Assembly: GCA_031270525.1 (NCBI GenBank)
Contig: JAISXN010000099.1
Span: forward strand, 1-8,349
Length of the DNA: 8,349 nucleotides
Reading direction: 5' to 3'
Source: Candidatus Symbiothrix sp.
GTDB lineage: Bacteria > Bacteroidota > Bacteroidia > Bacteroidales > Azobacteroidaceae
Both the position numbers and the translations under genes were made by a program. Positions 1 to 6,891 of the stretch are shown piece by piece (the first letter of the stretch is position 1; each line of letters begins with the position of its first letter). The notes under the pieces were generated by a model. The model was not told the origin of the DNA. It did not search any database and saw only the letters and a program-made list of their open reading frames with translations.

Positions 1-19
1 CCGATTAAAATTTTTTTCG

Positions 20-27
20 TACATTTG
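20..27 (+). promoter_or_regulatory. Bacteroidota -7 promoter element upstream of the epimerase gene
   Basis: TACATTTG fits the Bacteroidota sigma-ABfr -7 consensus TAnnTTTG exactly. The partner -33 TTG would lie about 20 bases upstream, just outside the window, so only half of the promoter can be tested. If it is used, transcription would begin near position 33 and leave a leader of only about 11 bases before the ATG at 45. The element is part of a small inverted repeat, GTACA-TT-TGTAC (19-30), which is short enough to be chance. Confidence 0.5.
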
Positions 28-44
28 TACTCAAAATTACCGGT

Positions 45-1079
45 ATGAAAATTTTATTTATAGGAGGTACAGGCACAATCAGTACGGCGATATCCAAATT
101 GTTAATTCAGTCGGGACACGATTTGTACCTCATAAACAGAGGGAAAAGGAATGGTGTGCTTCCCGAAGGAGCGCATTATTTGATTGCCGATATTGATGAT
201 GAAGCAAAAGTAGCCGGTTTAATCAAAGACCTGGAGTTTGATTGCGTCGTCGATTTTATTGCTTTCGCTCCGAAGCAGTTAGAAAGAGATTATCGTTTGT
301 TTAACGGAAAAACAAAACAATTCATATTTATAAGTTCGGCTTCGGTTTATCAAAAACCGCTGTCGGATTACCGCGTTACGGAAGCCACTCCGTTAGCGAA
401 TCCGTATTGGCAATATTCGCGGGACAAGATCGATTGTGAAAACTATTTAATGAAACTGTACAGGGAAGAAGGGTTTCCGGTGACAATCGTTCGTCCGAGT
501 TATACATACGATGAGCGGAAAGTGCCGTTGGCCGTACATGGCAATCAAGGAACCTGGTCGGTTATCAAACGCATTATCGACGGCAAACCGGTGATTATTC
601 ACGGCGACGGAACTTCCTTATGGACAATGACTCACAATAGCGATTTTGCGAAGGGTTTTGCCGGATTAACCGGAAATATCCGCGCTTTGGGAGAAGCAGT
701 CCAAATCACTTCCGATGAAACGCTTACGTGGAATCAGATTTACCAATGCATCGCCAAAGCCGTCGATCGTCCGTTGAAAGCCGTGCATGTATCGTCGGAA
801 TTTCTGGCTGCTGCCGGTCCCTACAATTTTTACGGCGGATTGTTGGGCGACAAAGCTGTTTCCGCCGTATTCGACAACACGAAACTGAAACGGTTGGCGC
901 CCGGTTTTGTTGCCGTGAAACGTTTCGACGAAGGCGTGAAAGAAACGATTGATTATATCCTGGCTCATCCCGAATATCAGCAGGAAGACCCGGAGTTCGA
1001 TATCTGGACTGATAAAATAATAGAAATCATGCAGTTAGCTGCTAAAACAATAAAATTCAACAAAAATTATGACATTTGA
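45..1079 (+). CDS. NAD-dependent epimerase/dehydratase family protein (extended SDR-like)
   Basis: A 344-residue Rossmann-fold protein of the extended short-chain dehydrogenase/reductase type. The N-terminal beta strand MKILFI leads into GGTGTIS (residues 7-13), a nucleotide-binding glycine motif of the GGTGxIS variety in which the last glycine of the usual TGxxGxxG is replaced by Ser13. The catalytic set is visible: the serine cluster SSAS (97-100) and the YxxxK pair Tyr124/Lys128 in YSRDK. R150-P151-S152 and the HGDGTSLW segment (186-193) are typical of the substrate-side half of these enzymes. The protein probably acts on a nucleotide-sugar or similar metabolite in the cytoplasm, but the sequence does not give the substrate. 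No signal peptide or membrane segment is seen. The ATG at 45 sits just before the first beta strand, as expected. It is the first gene of the run leading to murA, and its TGA ends one base before the preferred DUF4290 start. The family call is firm; the exact reaction is unknown. Confidence 0.85.
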   Translation: MKILFIGGTGTISTAISKLLIQSGHDLYLINRGKRNGVLPEGAHYLIADIDDEAKVAGLIKDLEFDCVVDFIAFAPKQLERDYRLFNGKTKQFIFISSASVYQKPLSDYRVTEATPLANPYWQYSRDKIDCENYLMKLYREEGFPVTIVRPSYTYDERKVPLAVHGNQGTWSVIKRIIDGKPVIIHGDGTSLWTMTHNSDFAKGFAGLTGNIRALGEAVQITSDETLTWNQIYQCIAKAVDRPLKAVHVSSEFLAAAGPYNFYGGLLGDKAVSAVFDNTKLKRLAPGFVAVKRFDEGVKETIDYILAHPEYQQEDPEFDIWTDKIIEIMQLAAKTIKFNKNYDI

Positions 1080-1080
1080 C

Positions 1081-1674
1081 ATGCGATACAACACCCAAGA
1101 AAAACATCTGGCTTTGCCGGAATACGGTAGAAACATTCAGAATATGGTCGATCACTGTGTTTCCATTCCCGACAGGGAAGAACGGACGCGATGTGCGAAT
1201 ACGATCATCAACATCATGGGCAATATGTTTCCTCATTTGCGGGACGTCAATGATTTCAAGCATATCCTTTGGGATCATCTGGCCATTATGTCTGATTTCG
1301 CACTGGATATTGATTATCCCTACGAAGTAATCAAACGTGAAGACTTGTATGCCAAACCGGCGAAATTACCTTATTCTCAAGGAAAAATAACCTACAAACA
1401 TTATGGCAAAAACCTTGAGAATATGATTAAAAAGGCTACGGAATACGAAGGCGGCGAGTTGAAAGAGTCCTTAATCGGTATGTTGGCCAATCACATGAAG
1501 AAATCGTTCCTTACATGGAACAAAGAAGCGGTTGATGACCAAAAGATTTTCAAGGATTTGGAAAATTTGTCCGACGGGAAAATCGTATTGACGGAAGATT
1601 CCCACAAATTGACGGAATCGAAGGATATTTTATCAAAGAAAAACAAAAATCTTGCCCGAAGACAAAAAAATTAG
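1081..1674 (+). CDS. DUF4290 domain-containing protein
   Basis: A 197-residue protein matching, from memory of the family, the Bacteroidota-restricted DUF4290. Recognisable blocks are the N-terminal MRYNTQEKHLALPEYGRN (1-18), MVDHC (22-26), DREERTRCA (31-39), MGNMFPHLRD (46-55) and DFKHILWDHLAIMS (58-71). Further on come DIDYPYE (76-82), YKHYGKNLE (105-113) and WNKEAVDDQKI (146-156). The rest looks helical and soluble, with a lysine/arginine-rich tail after about residue 180; there is no signal peptide or membrane segment. Its function is unknown. The gene lies directly upstream of murA with a 4-base gap, an arrangement I recall as common in Bacteroidales, which suggests shared expression but proves no role in wall synthesis. 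I chose the ATG at 1081 because homologues begin with a short Met-x-Tyr-Asn-Thr. An in-frame ATG at 1069 would add MTFD and overlap the epimerase gene by 11 bases, and some pipelines will pick it. Neither start has a Shine-Dalgarno sequence. Confidence 0.88.
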   Translation: MRYNTQEKHLALPEYGRNIQNMVDHCVSIPDREERTRCANTIINIMGNMFPHLRDVNDFKHILWDHLAIMSDFALDIDYPYEVIKREDLYAKPAKLPYSQGKITYKHYGKNLENMIKKATEYEGGELKESLIGMLANHMKKSFLTWNKEAVDDQKIFKDLENLSDGKIVLTEDSHKLTESKDILSKKNKNLARRQKN

Positions 1675-1678
1675 CCCT

Positions 1679-2986
1679 ATGGCATCATTTATTATAGAAG
1701 GAGGACATAAATTGTCGGGAGAAATCGTTCCGCAAGGAGCGAAAAACGAAGCCTTGCAGGTAATTTGCGCAACTCTACTTACGTCCGAAAAAGTAACAAT
1801 CCGCAATGTTCCCAATATTCTGGATGTTAACAATTTAATTGTACTGTTAAAGGAAATAGGCGTCAAGGTGGATCGTCCCGAACCGAATGCTTATACTTTC
1901 CAGGCCGACGATATTGATTTGGAATACCTTAAAACGGACGCATTTTTGAAAGGCTCAACGGCTTTGAGAGGGTCGGTCATGCTGGTCGGTCCTTTGGTCG
2001 CCCGTTTCGGCGAAGCGCTTGTTTCCAAACCGGGAGGGGATAAAATCGGCCGGCGCCGCTTAGATACGCATTTTATCGGTATACAGAAGTTAGGCGCAGA
2101 TTTTAATTATGACCCTGAACGTCAGCTTTTTGAAGTAAAATCAAACGGTTTGAAAGGAACTTATATGTTGTTGGACGAAGCCTCCGTAACCGGAACAGCC
2201 AACATCTTGATGGCTTCCGTGCTGGCAGAAGGAAAAACAACCATTTACAATGCCGCTTGCGAACCTTATCTCCAACAACTGACCAAAATGTTGATGGCAA
2301 TGGGCGCCCGGATAGAAGGTCTGGCTTCCAATCTTCTCAGGATTGACGGCGTTGAGGCTTTGCACGGTTGCGAACATACGATTTTGCCCGATATGATTGA
2401 AGTCGGGAGTTTTATCGGTATGGCGGCAATGACCCGTTCCGGTCTGCGTATTAAAAATGTTTCCTACAACGATTTGGGAATCATTCCCGATGCTTTCGGG
2501 AAGCTGGGTATTTCTCTCAGAAATGAAAATGACGATATTATCGTTCCCGAACAGGATTCTTACACGATAGAAACATTCATCGACGGCTCGATTCTGACGA
2601 TTGCCGACGCACCCTGGCCCGGACTGACGCCCGATTTGTTAAGCGTTTTTCTTGTGGTTGCCACGCAGGCAAACGGAAGCGTGCTCATTCACCAGAAAAT
2701 GTTTGAAAGCCGTTTGTTTTTCGTCGATAAATTGATCGACATGGGTGCGCAAATTATCTTGTGCGACCCGCACCGCGCAACGGTTATCGGTGCTAACCGC
2801 CGTTACAACCTGCGTGCAACGACGATGGTTTCGCCCGATATCCGCGCCGGAATTGCCATGCTGATCGCTGCAATGAGCGCCGAAGGAACCAGTTGTATCC
2901 AGAATATCGACCAGATTGACCGGGGTTATGAAGATATTGACAAACGTTTGAATGCTTTAGGCGCAAGAATCACGCGGATATCATGA
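1679..2986 (+). CDS. murA: UDP-N-acetylglucosamine 1-carboxyvinyltransferase (MurA), Asp-type active site
   Basis: A 435-residue cytoplasmic enzyme that transfers enolpyruvate from phosphoenolpyruvate to UDP-GlcNAc, the first committed step of peptidoglycan synthesis. Its length is slightly above the usual 417-430. Lys22-Asn23 in QGAKNEAL correspond to the substrate-binding K22/N23 of E. coli MurA. The active-site loop reads SKPGGDKIGRRRLDTHF (116-132), with Asp121 at the position of E. coli Cys115. TPDLL holds Asp319, the likely equivalent of catalytic Asp305, and SPDIRAGIAML holds Arg389, matching Arg397. The two inside-out alpha/beta domains are full length and intact. The Asp variant is known from Mycobacterium, Chlamydia and Borrelia and is linked to fosfomycin insensitivity. 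The ATG at 1679 gives MASFIIEGGH, the N-terminus typical of Bacteroidales MurA. An in-frame TTG at 1652 would add nine residues and overlap the upstream gene, so I reject it. The TGA overlaps the rimM ATG (ATGA, 2983-2986), pointing to translational coupling. Confidence 0.96.
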   Translation: MASFIIEGGHKLSGEIVPQGAKNEALQVICATLLTSEKVTIRNVPNILDVNNLIVLLKEIGVKVDRPEPNAYTFQADDIDLEYLKTDAFLKGSTALRGSVMLVGPLVARFGEALVSKPGGDKIGRRRLDTHFIGIQKLGADFNYDPERQLFEVKSNGLKGTYMLLDEASVTGTANILMASVLAEGKTTIYNAACEPYLQQLTKMLMAMGARIEGLASNLLRIDGVEALHGCEHTILPDMIEVGSFIGMAAMTRSGLRIKNVSYNDLGIIPDAFGKLGISLRNENDDIIVPEQDSYTIETFIDGSILTIADAPWPGLTPDLLSVFLVVATQANGSVLIHQKMFESRLFFVDKLIDMGAQIILCDPHRATVIGANRRYNLRATTMVSPDIRAGIAMLIAAMSAEGTSCIQNIDQIDRGYEDIDKRLNALGARITRIS

Positions 2987-3513
2987 TCAGACGGGAAGAC
3001 CTGGCAAAAATCGGACAGTTCAGGAAGCCGCACGGCATAAAAGGAGAAATAATATTTACTTTCACCGACGATTCTTTCGAGGATAGCGAATGTCCTTTTT
3101 TTATTTGCGAGATTGACGGTATCTTTGTGCCTTTCCGTATTGAAAATTACCGGTTTACTTCCGGCACAGCGGGCATGGTTCGCCTGAAAAACCTCAGTTC
3201 GGATAATAAAGTTCGTTTTCTCTCCAACAAAGACATTTATTTTCCGAAAAAACACCTTGTTGCCAAGCCTTCCGGCGATTCTTATACCTGGGATTATTTC
3301 ACCGGTTTTACTGTAATCGACGAGCATTTTGGAAAAATCGGTACAATCACCGATGTTGAAGAATCTACGCTTAATGCTTTGTTTATTGTCGAAACAGAAA
3401 CAGACGAAATCCTGATTCCTGCCGCTGATGAGATGATTACTTCCATTGACGAAGATAAGAAAGAATTGCATGTTGCGCTTCCGGAAGGATTGTTAGAGCT
3501 TGAAGACAAATAA
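2983..3513 (+). CDS. rimM: Ribosome maturation factor RimM
   Basis: A 176-residue 30S assembly factor. Members of the family bind ribosomal protein S19 and help 16S rRNA 3'-domain maturation. The N-terminal RimM domain is marked by IGQFRKPHGIKGEI (10-23), containing the hallmark KPHGIKGE. The C-terminal PRC-barrel domain runs from about residue 98 to 170, with DYFTGFTVIDEHFGKIGTI (104-122) and LIPAADEMI (144-152). Length and both domains are normal, and no export signal is seen. In proteobacteria rimM sits between rpsP and trmD; here it follows murA with a 4-base overlap, so it is probably translated by ribosomes finishing murA. It is the last gene of the first operon. No hairpin terminator is visible after the TAA, and the thrS promoter starts only 18 bases downstream, so read-through into thrS is possible. 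Confidence 0.95.
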   Translation: MIRREDLAKIGQFRKPHGIKGEIIFTFTDDSFEDSECPFFICEIDGIFVPFRIENYRFTSGTAGMVRLKNLSSDNKVRFLSNKDIYFPKKHLVAKPSGDSYTWDYFTGFTVIDEHFGKIGTITDVEESTLNALFIVETETDEILIPAADEMITSIDEDKKELHVALPEGLLELEDK

Positions 3514-3530
3514 GATATTATCCCATAAAC

Positions 3531-3561
3531 TTGCGCCATTAAAAAAAAAATTGTAATTTTG
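3531..3561 (+). promoter_or_regulatory. Predicted promoter of the thrS-infC-rpmI-rplT operon
   Basis: TTG (3531-3533) and TAATTTTG (3554-3561) match the Bacteroidota -33 TTG and -7 TAnnTTTG elements, with a 20-base spacer inside the normal range. The spacer contains a run of ten A residues (3541-3550). Transcription would start around 3567, giving a leader of roughly 47 bases before the thrS ATG. No T-box signature, strong hairpin or long leader is present, so tRNA-sensing attenuation looks unlikely. Confidence 0.8.
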
Positions 3562-3613
3562 CACAAATTTTCAAGAAAAGAACCGGCACCTTAGTGTGTT
3601 GACGCGTTGATAT

Positions 3614-5560
3614 ATGATAAAAATAACATTTCCCGATAGTTCCTCCCGCGAATACCCGGAAGGAACGACTGCTATGCAAATAGCGGAAAGTATTAGTCCC
3701 CGTTTGGCGCAAGACGTTCTGTCTGCGGGCATTAACGGTGAAACGTGGGATTTGTCGCGTCCGATCAATTCGGATGCGACTATTCAATTATATAAATGGG
3801 AGAATGAAGAAGGCAAACATACTTTCTGGCATTCATCCGCACATTTATTGGCGGAAGCCCTGCAAATATTGTATCCGGGCGTCAGATTCGGGATAGGACC
3901 GGCAATTGAAAACGGTTTTTATTACGATATAGATCCGGGTGAAGGTGTAACCGTCAAGGATTCCGATCTTCCTGCTATCGAAAAGAAAATGCAGGAATTA
4001 GTAGCTGAAAAAAGTCCGATCCGGAGGAAAAGCATTGCCAAAGACGATGCTTTGAAACTGTTCGGCGACAGGAACGAAACCTATAAAACCGAATTAATCG
4101 GCGAATTGGCCGACGGAACAATCACGACTTATACTCAGGGTGTATTTACCGATCTTTGCCGCGGACCGCATTTGCCCGATACTTCTTATATCAAAGCTAT
4201 CAAACTGACGTCGGTGGCGGGAGCTTATTGGCGCGGCGATATAACACGGCCACAACTGACCCGTATTTACGGGATTACTTTTCCGAAAAAGAAGCTTTTA
4301 GACGAATATCTCGTTTTATTGGAAGAGGCTAAAAAGCGCGATCACCGGAGAATCGGTAAAGAAATGGAACTGTTCACTTTCTCTCAGAATGTGGGACAAG
4401 GTCTTCCGCTCTGGTTGCCGAAAGGTACGCAACTGCGCTTGAAACTGGAGGATTTTCTTAAAAGAATACAAAGACAATATGGTTACCAGCAAGTGATTAC
4501 GCCGCATATCGGAAATAAAATGCTGTATGTAACTTCCGGTCATTATGCGAAATACGGAAAAGATTCTTTCCAGCCGATTCATACGCCCGAAGAAGGCGAA
4601 GAATTTTTGTTGAAACCGATGAATTGTCCTCACCACTGTGAGATATATAAAGCTTTTCCACGTTCTTATAAGGAGTTGCCGCTCCGGTTAGCTGAATTTG
4701 GAACGGTTTACCGTTACGAACAAAGCGGGGAATTGCACGGATTAACGCGCGTGAGAGGTTTTACGCAAGATGATGCACATATTTTCTGCGCACCCGAACA
4801 GGTTAAGGAAGAATTTATCAAGGTGATGGATATTATTCATATCATTTTCCGCGCCTTGGATTTTAAAGATTACGAAGCACAGATTTCTTTGCGTGACCCC
4901 GACAACAAGGAAAAATACATCGGTTCGGAAGAAAATTGGGAACGTGCGGAAAGAGAGATTATTGAGGTTTGTGAGGAAAAAGGCGTCAAAGCGAAAATCG
5001 AATTGGGTGAAGCCGCTTTTTACGGTCCCAAATTGGATTTTATGGTGAAAGACGCTTTGGGCCGGCGTTGGCAGTTAGGCACCATTCAGGTTGATTATAA
5101 TTTGCCGGAACGTTTTGAATTGGAATACACCGGAGCGGACAATCAAAAACACCGTCCGGTCATGATTCATCGCGCACCGTTTGGTTCTATGGAACGCTTT
5201 GTGGCTGTGTTGATTGAGCATACGGCAGGAAAATTCCCCTTGTGGTTGGTACCCGATCAGGCGGTAGTTATTCCGGTCAGTGAAAAGTTCAACGCTTATG
5301 CAGAGGAAGTTGCCGGAGAATTGAAGAAAAAGGATATTCGCGTTGTCATTGATGACAGGAACGAAAAAATCGGACGCAAAATCAGGGATAACGAATTGAA
5401 AAAAATCCCTTATTTACTGGTTGTAGGAGAAAAAGAAATTGAAAAAAATGAGGTTTCGGTAAGAAAACAAGGAGTGGGTGATATGGGTTCAATGAAAATT
5501 GCTAACTTTGCCGAAATAATAAATAATGAAGTAGAAAAACAAAGTCTCGTTAATTCGTAA
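3614..5560 (+). CDS. thrS: Threonine--tRNA ligase
   Basis: A full-length 648-residue class IIa aminoacyl-tRNA synthetase that charges tRNA-Thr in the cytoplasm. Domains in order are: an N-terminal TGS domain (about 1-61); the editing domain that removes mischarged serine (about 62-225), with His73 and His77 in WHSSAH plus Cys182 and His186 in LCRGPH; the catalytic core (about 245-540); and the anticodon-binding domain (about 545-640). Editing residues fall at the same numbers as in E. coli. The catalytic zinc ligands are Cys338 (MNCPHH), His389 (DDAH) and His519 (MIHRAPFG). Motif 2 contains Arg367 in TVYRYEQSG and motif 3 contains Arg528 in GSMERF. Everything needed for activity and proofreading is present. 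The start at 3614 opens straight into the TGS beta strand MIKITFPD. It is the first gene of the translation operon, and its TAA is directly followed by the infC ATG with no spacer. Confidence 0.98.
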   Translation: MIKITFPDSSSREYPEGTTAMQIAESISPRLAQDVLSAGINGETWDLSRPINSDATIQLYKWENEEGKHTFWHSSAHLLAEALQILYPGVRFGIGPAIENGFYYDIDPGEGVTVKDSDLPAIEKKMQELVAEKSPIRRKSIAKDDALKLFGDRNETYKTELIGELADGTITTYTQGVFTDLCRGPHLPDTSYIKAIKLTSVAGAYWRGDITRPQLTRIYGITFPKKKLLDEYLVLLEEAKKRDHRRIGKEMELFTFSQNVGQGLPLWLPKGTQLRLKLEDFLKRIQRQYGYQQVITPHIGNKMLYVTSGHYAKYGKDSFQPIHTPEEGEEFLLKPMNCPHHCEIYKAFPRSYKELPLRLAEFGTVYRYEQSGELHGLTRVRGFTQDDAHIFCAPEQVKEEFIKVMDIIHIIFRALDFKDYEAQISLRDPDNKEKYIGSEENWERAEREIIEVCEEKGVKAKIELGEAAFYGPKLDFMVKDALGRRWQLGTIQVDYNLPERFELEYTGADNQKHRPVMIHRAPFGSMERFVAVLIEHTAGKFPLWLVPDQAVVIPVSEKFNAYAEEVAGELKKKDIRVVIDDRNEKIGRKIRDNELKKIPYLLVVGEKEIEKNEVSVRKQGVGDMGSMKIANFAEIINNEVEKQSLVNS

Positions 5561-6148
5561 ATGAAGAAAGACAATCTCAAAGATCAGTACCGGATAAATG
5601 AAAAAATCCGGGTAAAAGAAGTCCGTTTAGTGGGCGATAATGTGGAACAAGGCGTTTACCCGCTTAGCGAGGCTTTAGAATTTGCAAGAGCCCAAAATCT
5701 GGATTTGATTGAAATTTCGCCAAATGCCGTGCCGCCTGTTTGTAGGATTCTGGATTATCAAAAATTCATCTACCAACAAAAGAAACGTCAGAAGGAACAA
5801 AAAGCCAAATCCGTGAAAATTGTAGTCAAAGAAATTCGATTCGGTCCGCAAACCGACGATCATGACTATAATTTCAAGTTGAAACATGCGAAAAACTTCC
5901 TCGAAGAAGGCGCAAAAGTAAAAGCATACGTGTTTTTCAAAGGAAGATCGATTCTTTTCAAAGAGCAGGGAGAAGTGTTGTTGTTACGCTTCGCCAACGA
6001 TTTGGAAGATTATGCGAAAGTGGAACAATTACCTTTACTGGAAGGTAAAAAAATGATTATTATGTTGGCTCCCAAGAAATTGGGGATAGTGCAAAAGAAA
6101 CTTGTGAAACCGGAAAGTGCGGTTGAACAGAAGATAGAGGAAGAATAA
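5561..6148 (+). CDS. infC: Translation initiation factor IF-3
   Basis: A 195-residue factor that binds the 30S subunit, keeps 50S away and checks the start codon and initiator tRNA. The N-terminal domain (about 8-78) shows [16 protein letters not shown] (10-25), [19 protein letters not shown] (48-66) and the basic linker start [14 protein letters not shown] (68-81). The C-terminal domain (about 85-172) shows [17 protein letters not shown] (90-106) and [10 protein letters not shown] (121-130). A charged tail of about 20 residues follows the usual domain end and closes in EEE, similar to tails seen in other Bacteroidales. The start is a plain ATG joined to the thrS stop (TAAATG), with no Shine-Dalgarno sequence. 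It therefore lacks the rare AUU start on which E. coli IF-3 self-repression depends; translation is more likely coupled to thrS. The family assignment is secure. Confidence 0.97.
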   Translation: MKKDNLKDQYRINEKIRVKEVRLVGDNVEQGVYPLSEALEFARAQNLDLIEISPNAVPPVCRILDYQKFIYQQKKRQKEQKAKSVKIVVKEIRFGPQTDDHDYNFKLKHAKNFLEEGAKVKAYVFFKGRSILFKEQGEVLLLRFANDLEDYAKVEQLPLLEGKKMIIMLAPKKLGIVQKKLVKPESAVEQKIEEE

Positions 6149-6163
6149 GGAGGAAACTCTTTA
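6146..6163 (+). promoter_or_regulatory. GNRA-capped hairpin over the infC stop codon, hiding an SD-like sequence
   Basis: The bases 6146-6152 (TAAGGAG) pair fully with 6157-6163 (CTCTTTA) through seven base pairs, one of them G-U, around the tetraloop GAAA (6153-6156), a GNRA loop. The stem starts on the infC stop codon and includes AAGGAGG (6147-6153), a strong Shine-Dalgarno-like sequence that lies about 42 bases before the rpmI ATG, too far to serve it directly. It could be an RNA switch or protein-binding site in the infC-rpmI spacer. The pairing is seen directly; any function is inference. Confidence 0.35.
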
Positions 6164-6195
6164 ATAATTAATAATAAACTAAATTTAAAACAAAC

Positions 6196-6393
6196 ATGCC
6201 TAAAATGAAGACTAATTCCGGTGCCAAAAAAAGATTCGCTCTTACCGGAACAGGAAAAATCAAGAGAAAACATGCTTACAAAAGTCATATTCTGACGAAG
6301 AAGACCAAGAAGCAAAAAAGACGGTTAACGCATTTCTCCATTCTGAGTAAAGCAAATGAACGGAGTGTGAAAGAAATGCTGGGGATGAAATAA
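6196..6393 (+). CDS. rpmI: 50S ribosomal protein L35 (bL35)
   Basis: A 65-residue, very basic protein of the large ribosomal subunit with the normal length of the family. The N-terminal [20 protein letters not shown] (1-20) is the L35 signature, followed by [13 protein letters not shown] (21-33) and the lysine/arginine block [10 protein letters not shown] (35-44). The ATG at 6196 is the only start giving MPKMKT. The region before it (6164-6195) is almost pure A/T with no Shine-Dalgarno sequence, typical of highly expressed Bacteroidota genes. It sits between infC and rplT, the conserved order in most bacteria, and is probably on the thrS transcript. Confidence 0.97.
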   Translation: MPKMKTNSGAKKRFALTGTGKIKRKHAYKSHILTKKTKKQKRRLTHFSILSKANERSVKEMLGMK

Positions 6394-6430
6394 CCGAAAA
6401 AAGAGTTTTTTAAAGATTTATTAACAGAGA

Positions 6431-6465
6431 GTTAGCACAAAAGACCGTTTAAGTACGACGCTGAC
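6431..6465 (+). promoter_or_regulatory. Irregular stem-loop in the rpmI-rplT spacer, possible L20 feedback site
   Basis: In the 95-base spacer, GTTAGC (6431-6436) pairs with GCTGAC (6460-6465) over six base pairs with one G-U. Inside it, CGT (6446-6448) pairs with ACG (6455-6457) around a six-base loop. Between the stems are nine A-rich bases on the 5' side and two bases on the 3' side. L20 is known to repress its own operon in E. coli and B. subtilis by binding irregular helices with unpaired adenines, so position and shape are suggestive. The helices are short, and I cannot test conservation. Confidence 0.25.
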
Positions 6466-6488
6466 AATCACAATCATTTTAATTAATT

Positions 6489-6833
6489 ATGCCGAGATCA
6501 GTAAATCATGTAGCTTCAAGAGCTAAAAGAAAAAGAATCCTCAAGTTGACAAGAGGTTATTATGGCGCGAGAAAAAATGTATGGACAGTCGCCAAAAATA
6601 CTTGGGAAAAAGGTTTAACGTATGCGTTCCGGGACAGGAGAGCCAAAAAACGCAATTTCCGCGGATTATGGATACAACGTATCGGCGCGGCCGCTCGCTT
6701 GGAAGGAATATCTTATTCCCAATTTATGGGCGCTTTGCACAAAAATGGAATAGAAATCAACCGGAAAGTTCTTGCCGATTTGGCAATGAATCACCCGGAA
6801 GCATTTAAAGCTATTGTAGATAAAGTAAAATAG
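6489..6833 (+). CDS. rplT: 50S ribosomal protein L20 (bL20)
   Basis: A 114-residue large-subunit protein that binds 23S rRNA early and is needed to start 50S assembly; the family is usually 115-120 residues. The N-terminal extension [20 protein letters not shown] (1-20) is the rRNA-threading arm, followed by [12 protein letters not shown] (21-32). The globular part has [20 protein letters not shown] (46-65), [13 protein letters not shown] (68-80) and [15 protein letters not shown] (86-100), all hallmarks of L20. The ATG at 6489 follows an A/T-rich stretch (AATTAATT) without a Shine-Dalgarno sequence. It is the last gene of the operon and runs into a shared terminator with convergent serS. In other phyla L20 is the repressor of the rpmI-rplT segment; whether that holds here is not shown. 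Confidence 0.97.
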   Translation: MPRSVNHVASRAKRKRILKLTRGYYGARKNVWTVAKNTWEKGLTYAFRDRRAKKRNFRGLWIQRIGAAARLEGISYSQFMGALHKNGIEINRKVLADLAMNHPEAFKAIVDKVK

Positions 6834-6854
6834 AATAAAATGTAATGTAAAACT

Positions 6855-6888
6855 AAAAGCTGCATTCCGGTCATGGTCTGCAGCTTTT
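6855..6888. terminator. Bidirectional terminator hairpin between rplT and serS
   Basis: AAAAGCTGCA (6855-6864) and TGCAGCTTTT (6879-6888) form a perfect 10-bp inverted repeat with a 14-base loop that can itself pair CC with GG. On the plus strand the stem ends in TTTT and then GTGTT, serving rplT. On the minus strand it ends in TTTT and then AGTTTTACATT, serving serS, whose stop codon lies only 3 bases away. This is the layout expected between convergent genes. Confidence 0.85.
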
Positions 6889-6891
6889 GTG

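Noticed and set aside
19..30. Inverted repeat GTACA-TT-TGTAC as an operator
   Set aside because: The 5-bp arms are short, and the match is largely explained by the -7 promoter element it contains.
2926..3471. A 181-codon open frame on the minus strand opposite rimM
   Set aside because: It lies wholly antisense to murA's end and the well-supported rimM, has no recognisable domain, and is low-complexity in Phe and Ser as expected for a shadow frame.
3562..3613. Possible T-box or attenuator in the thrS leader
   Set aside because: The leader is only about 47 bases, has no T-box consensus and only 3-4 bp stems, so it cannot hold such an element.
6397..6411. AAAAAA-GAG-TTTTTT inverted repeat just after rpmI
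   Set aside because: The stem is only A-U pairs with a 3-base loop, too weak to terminate transcription, and a terminator here would cut off rplT.
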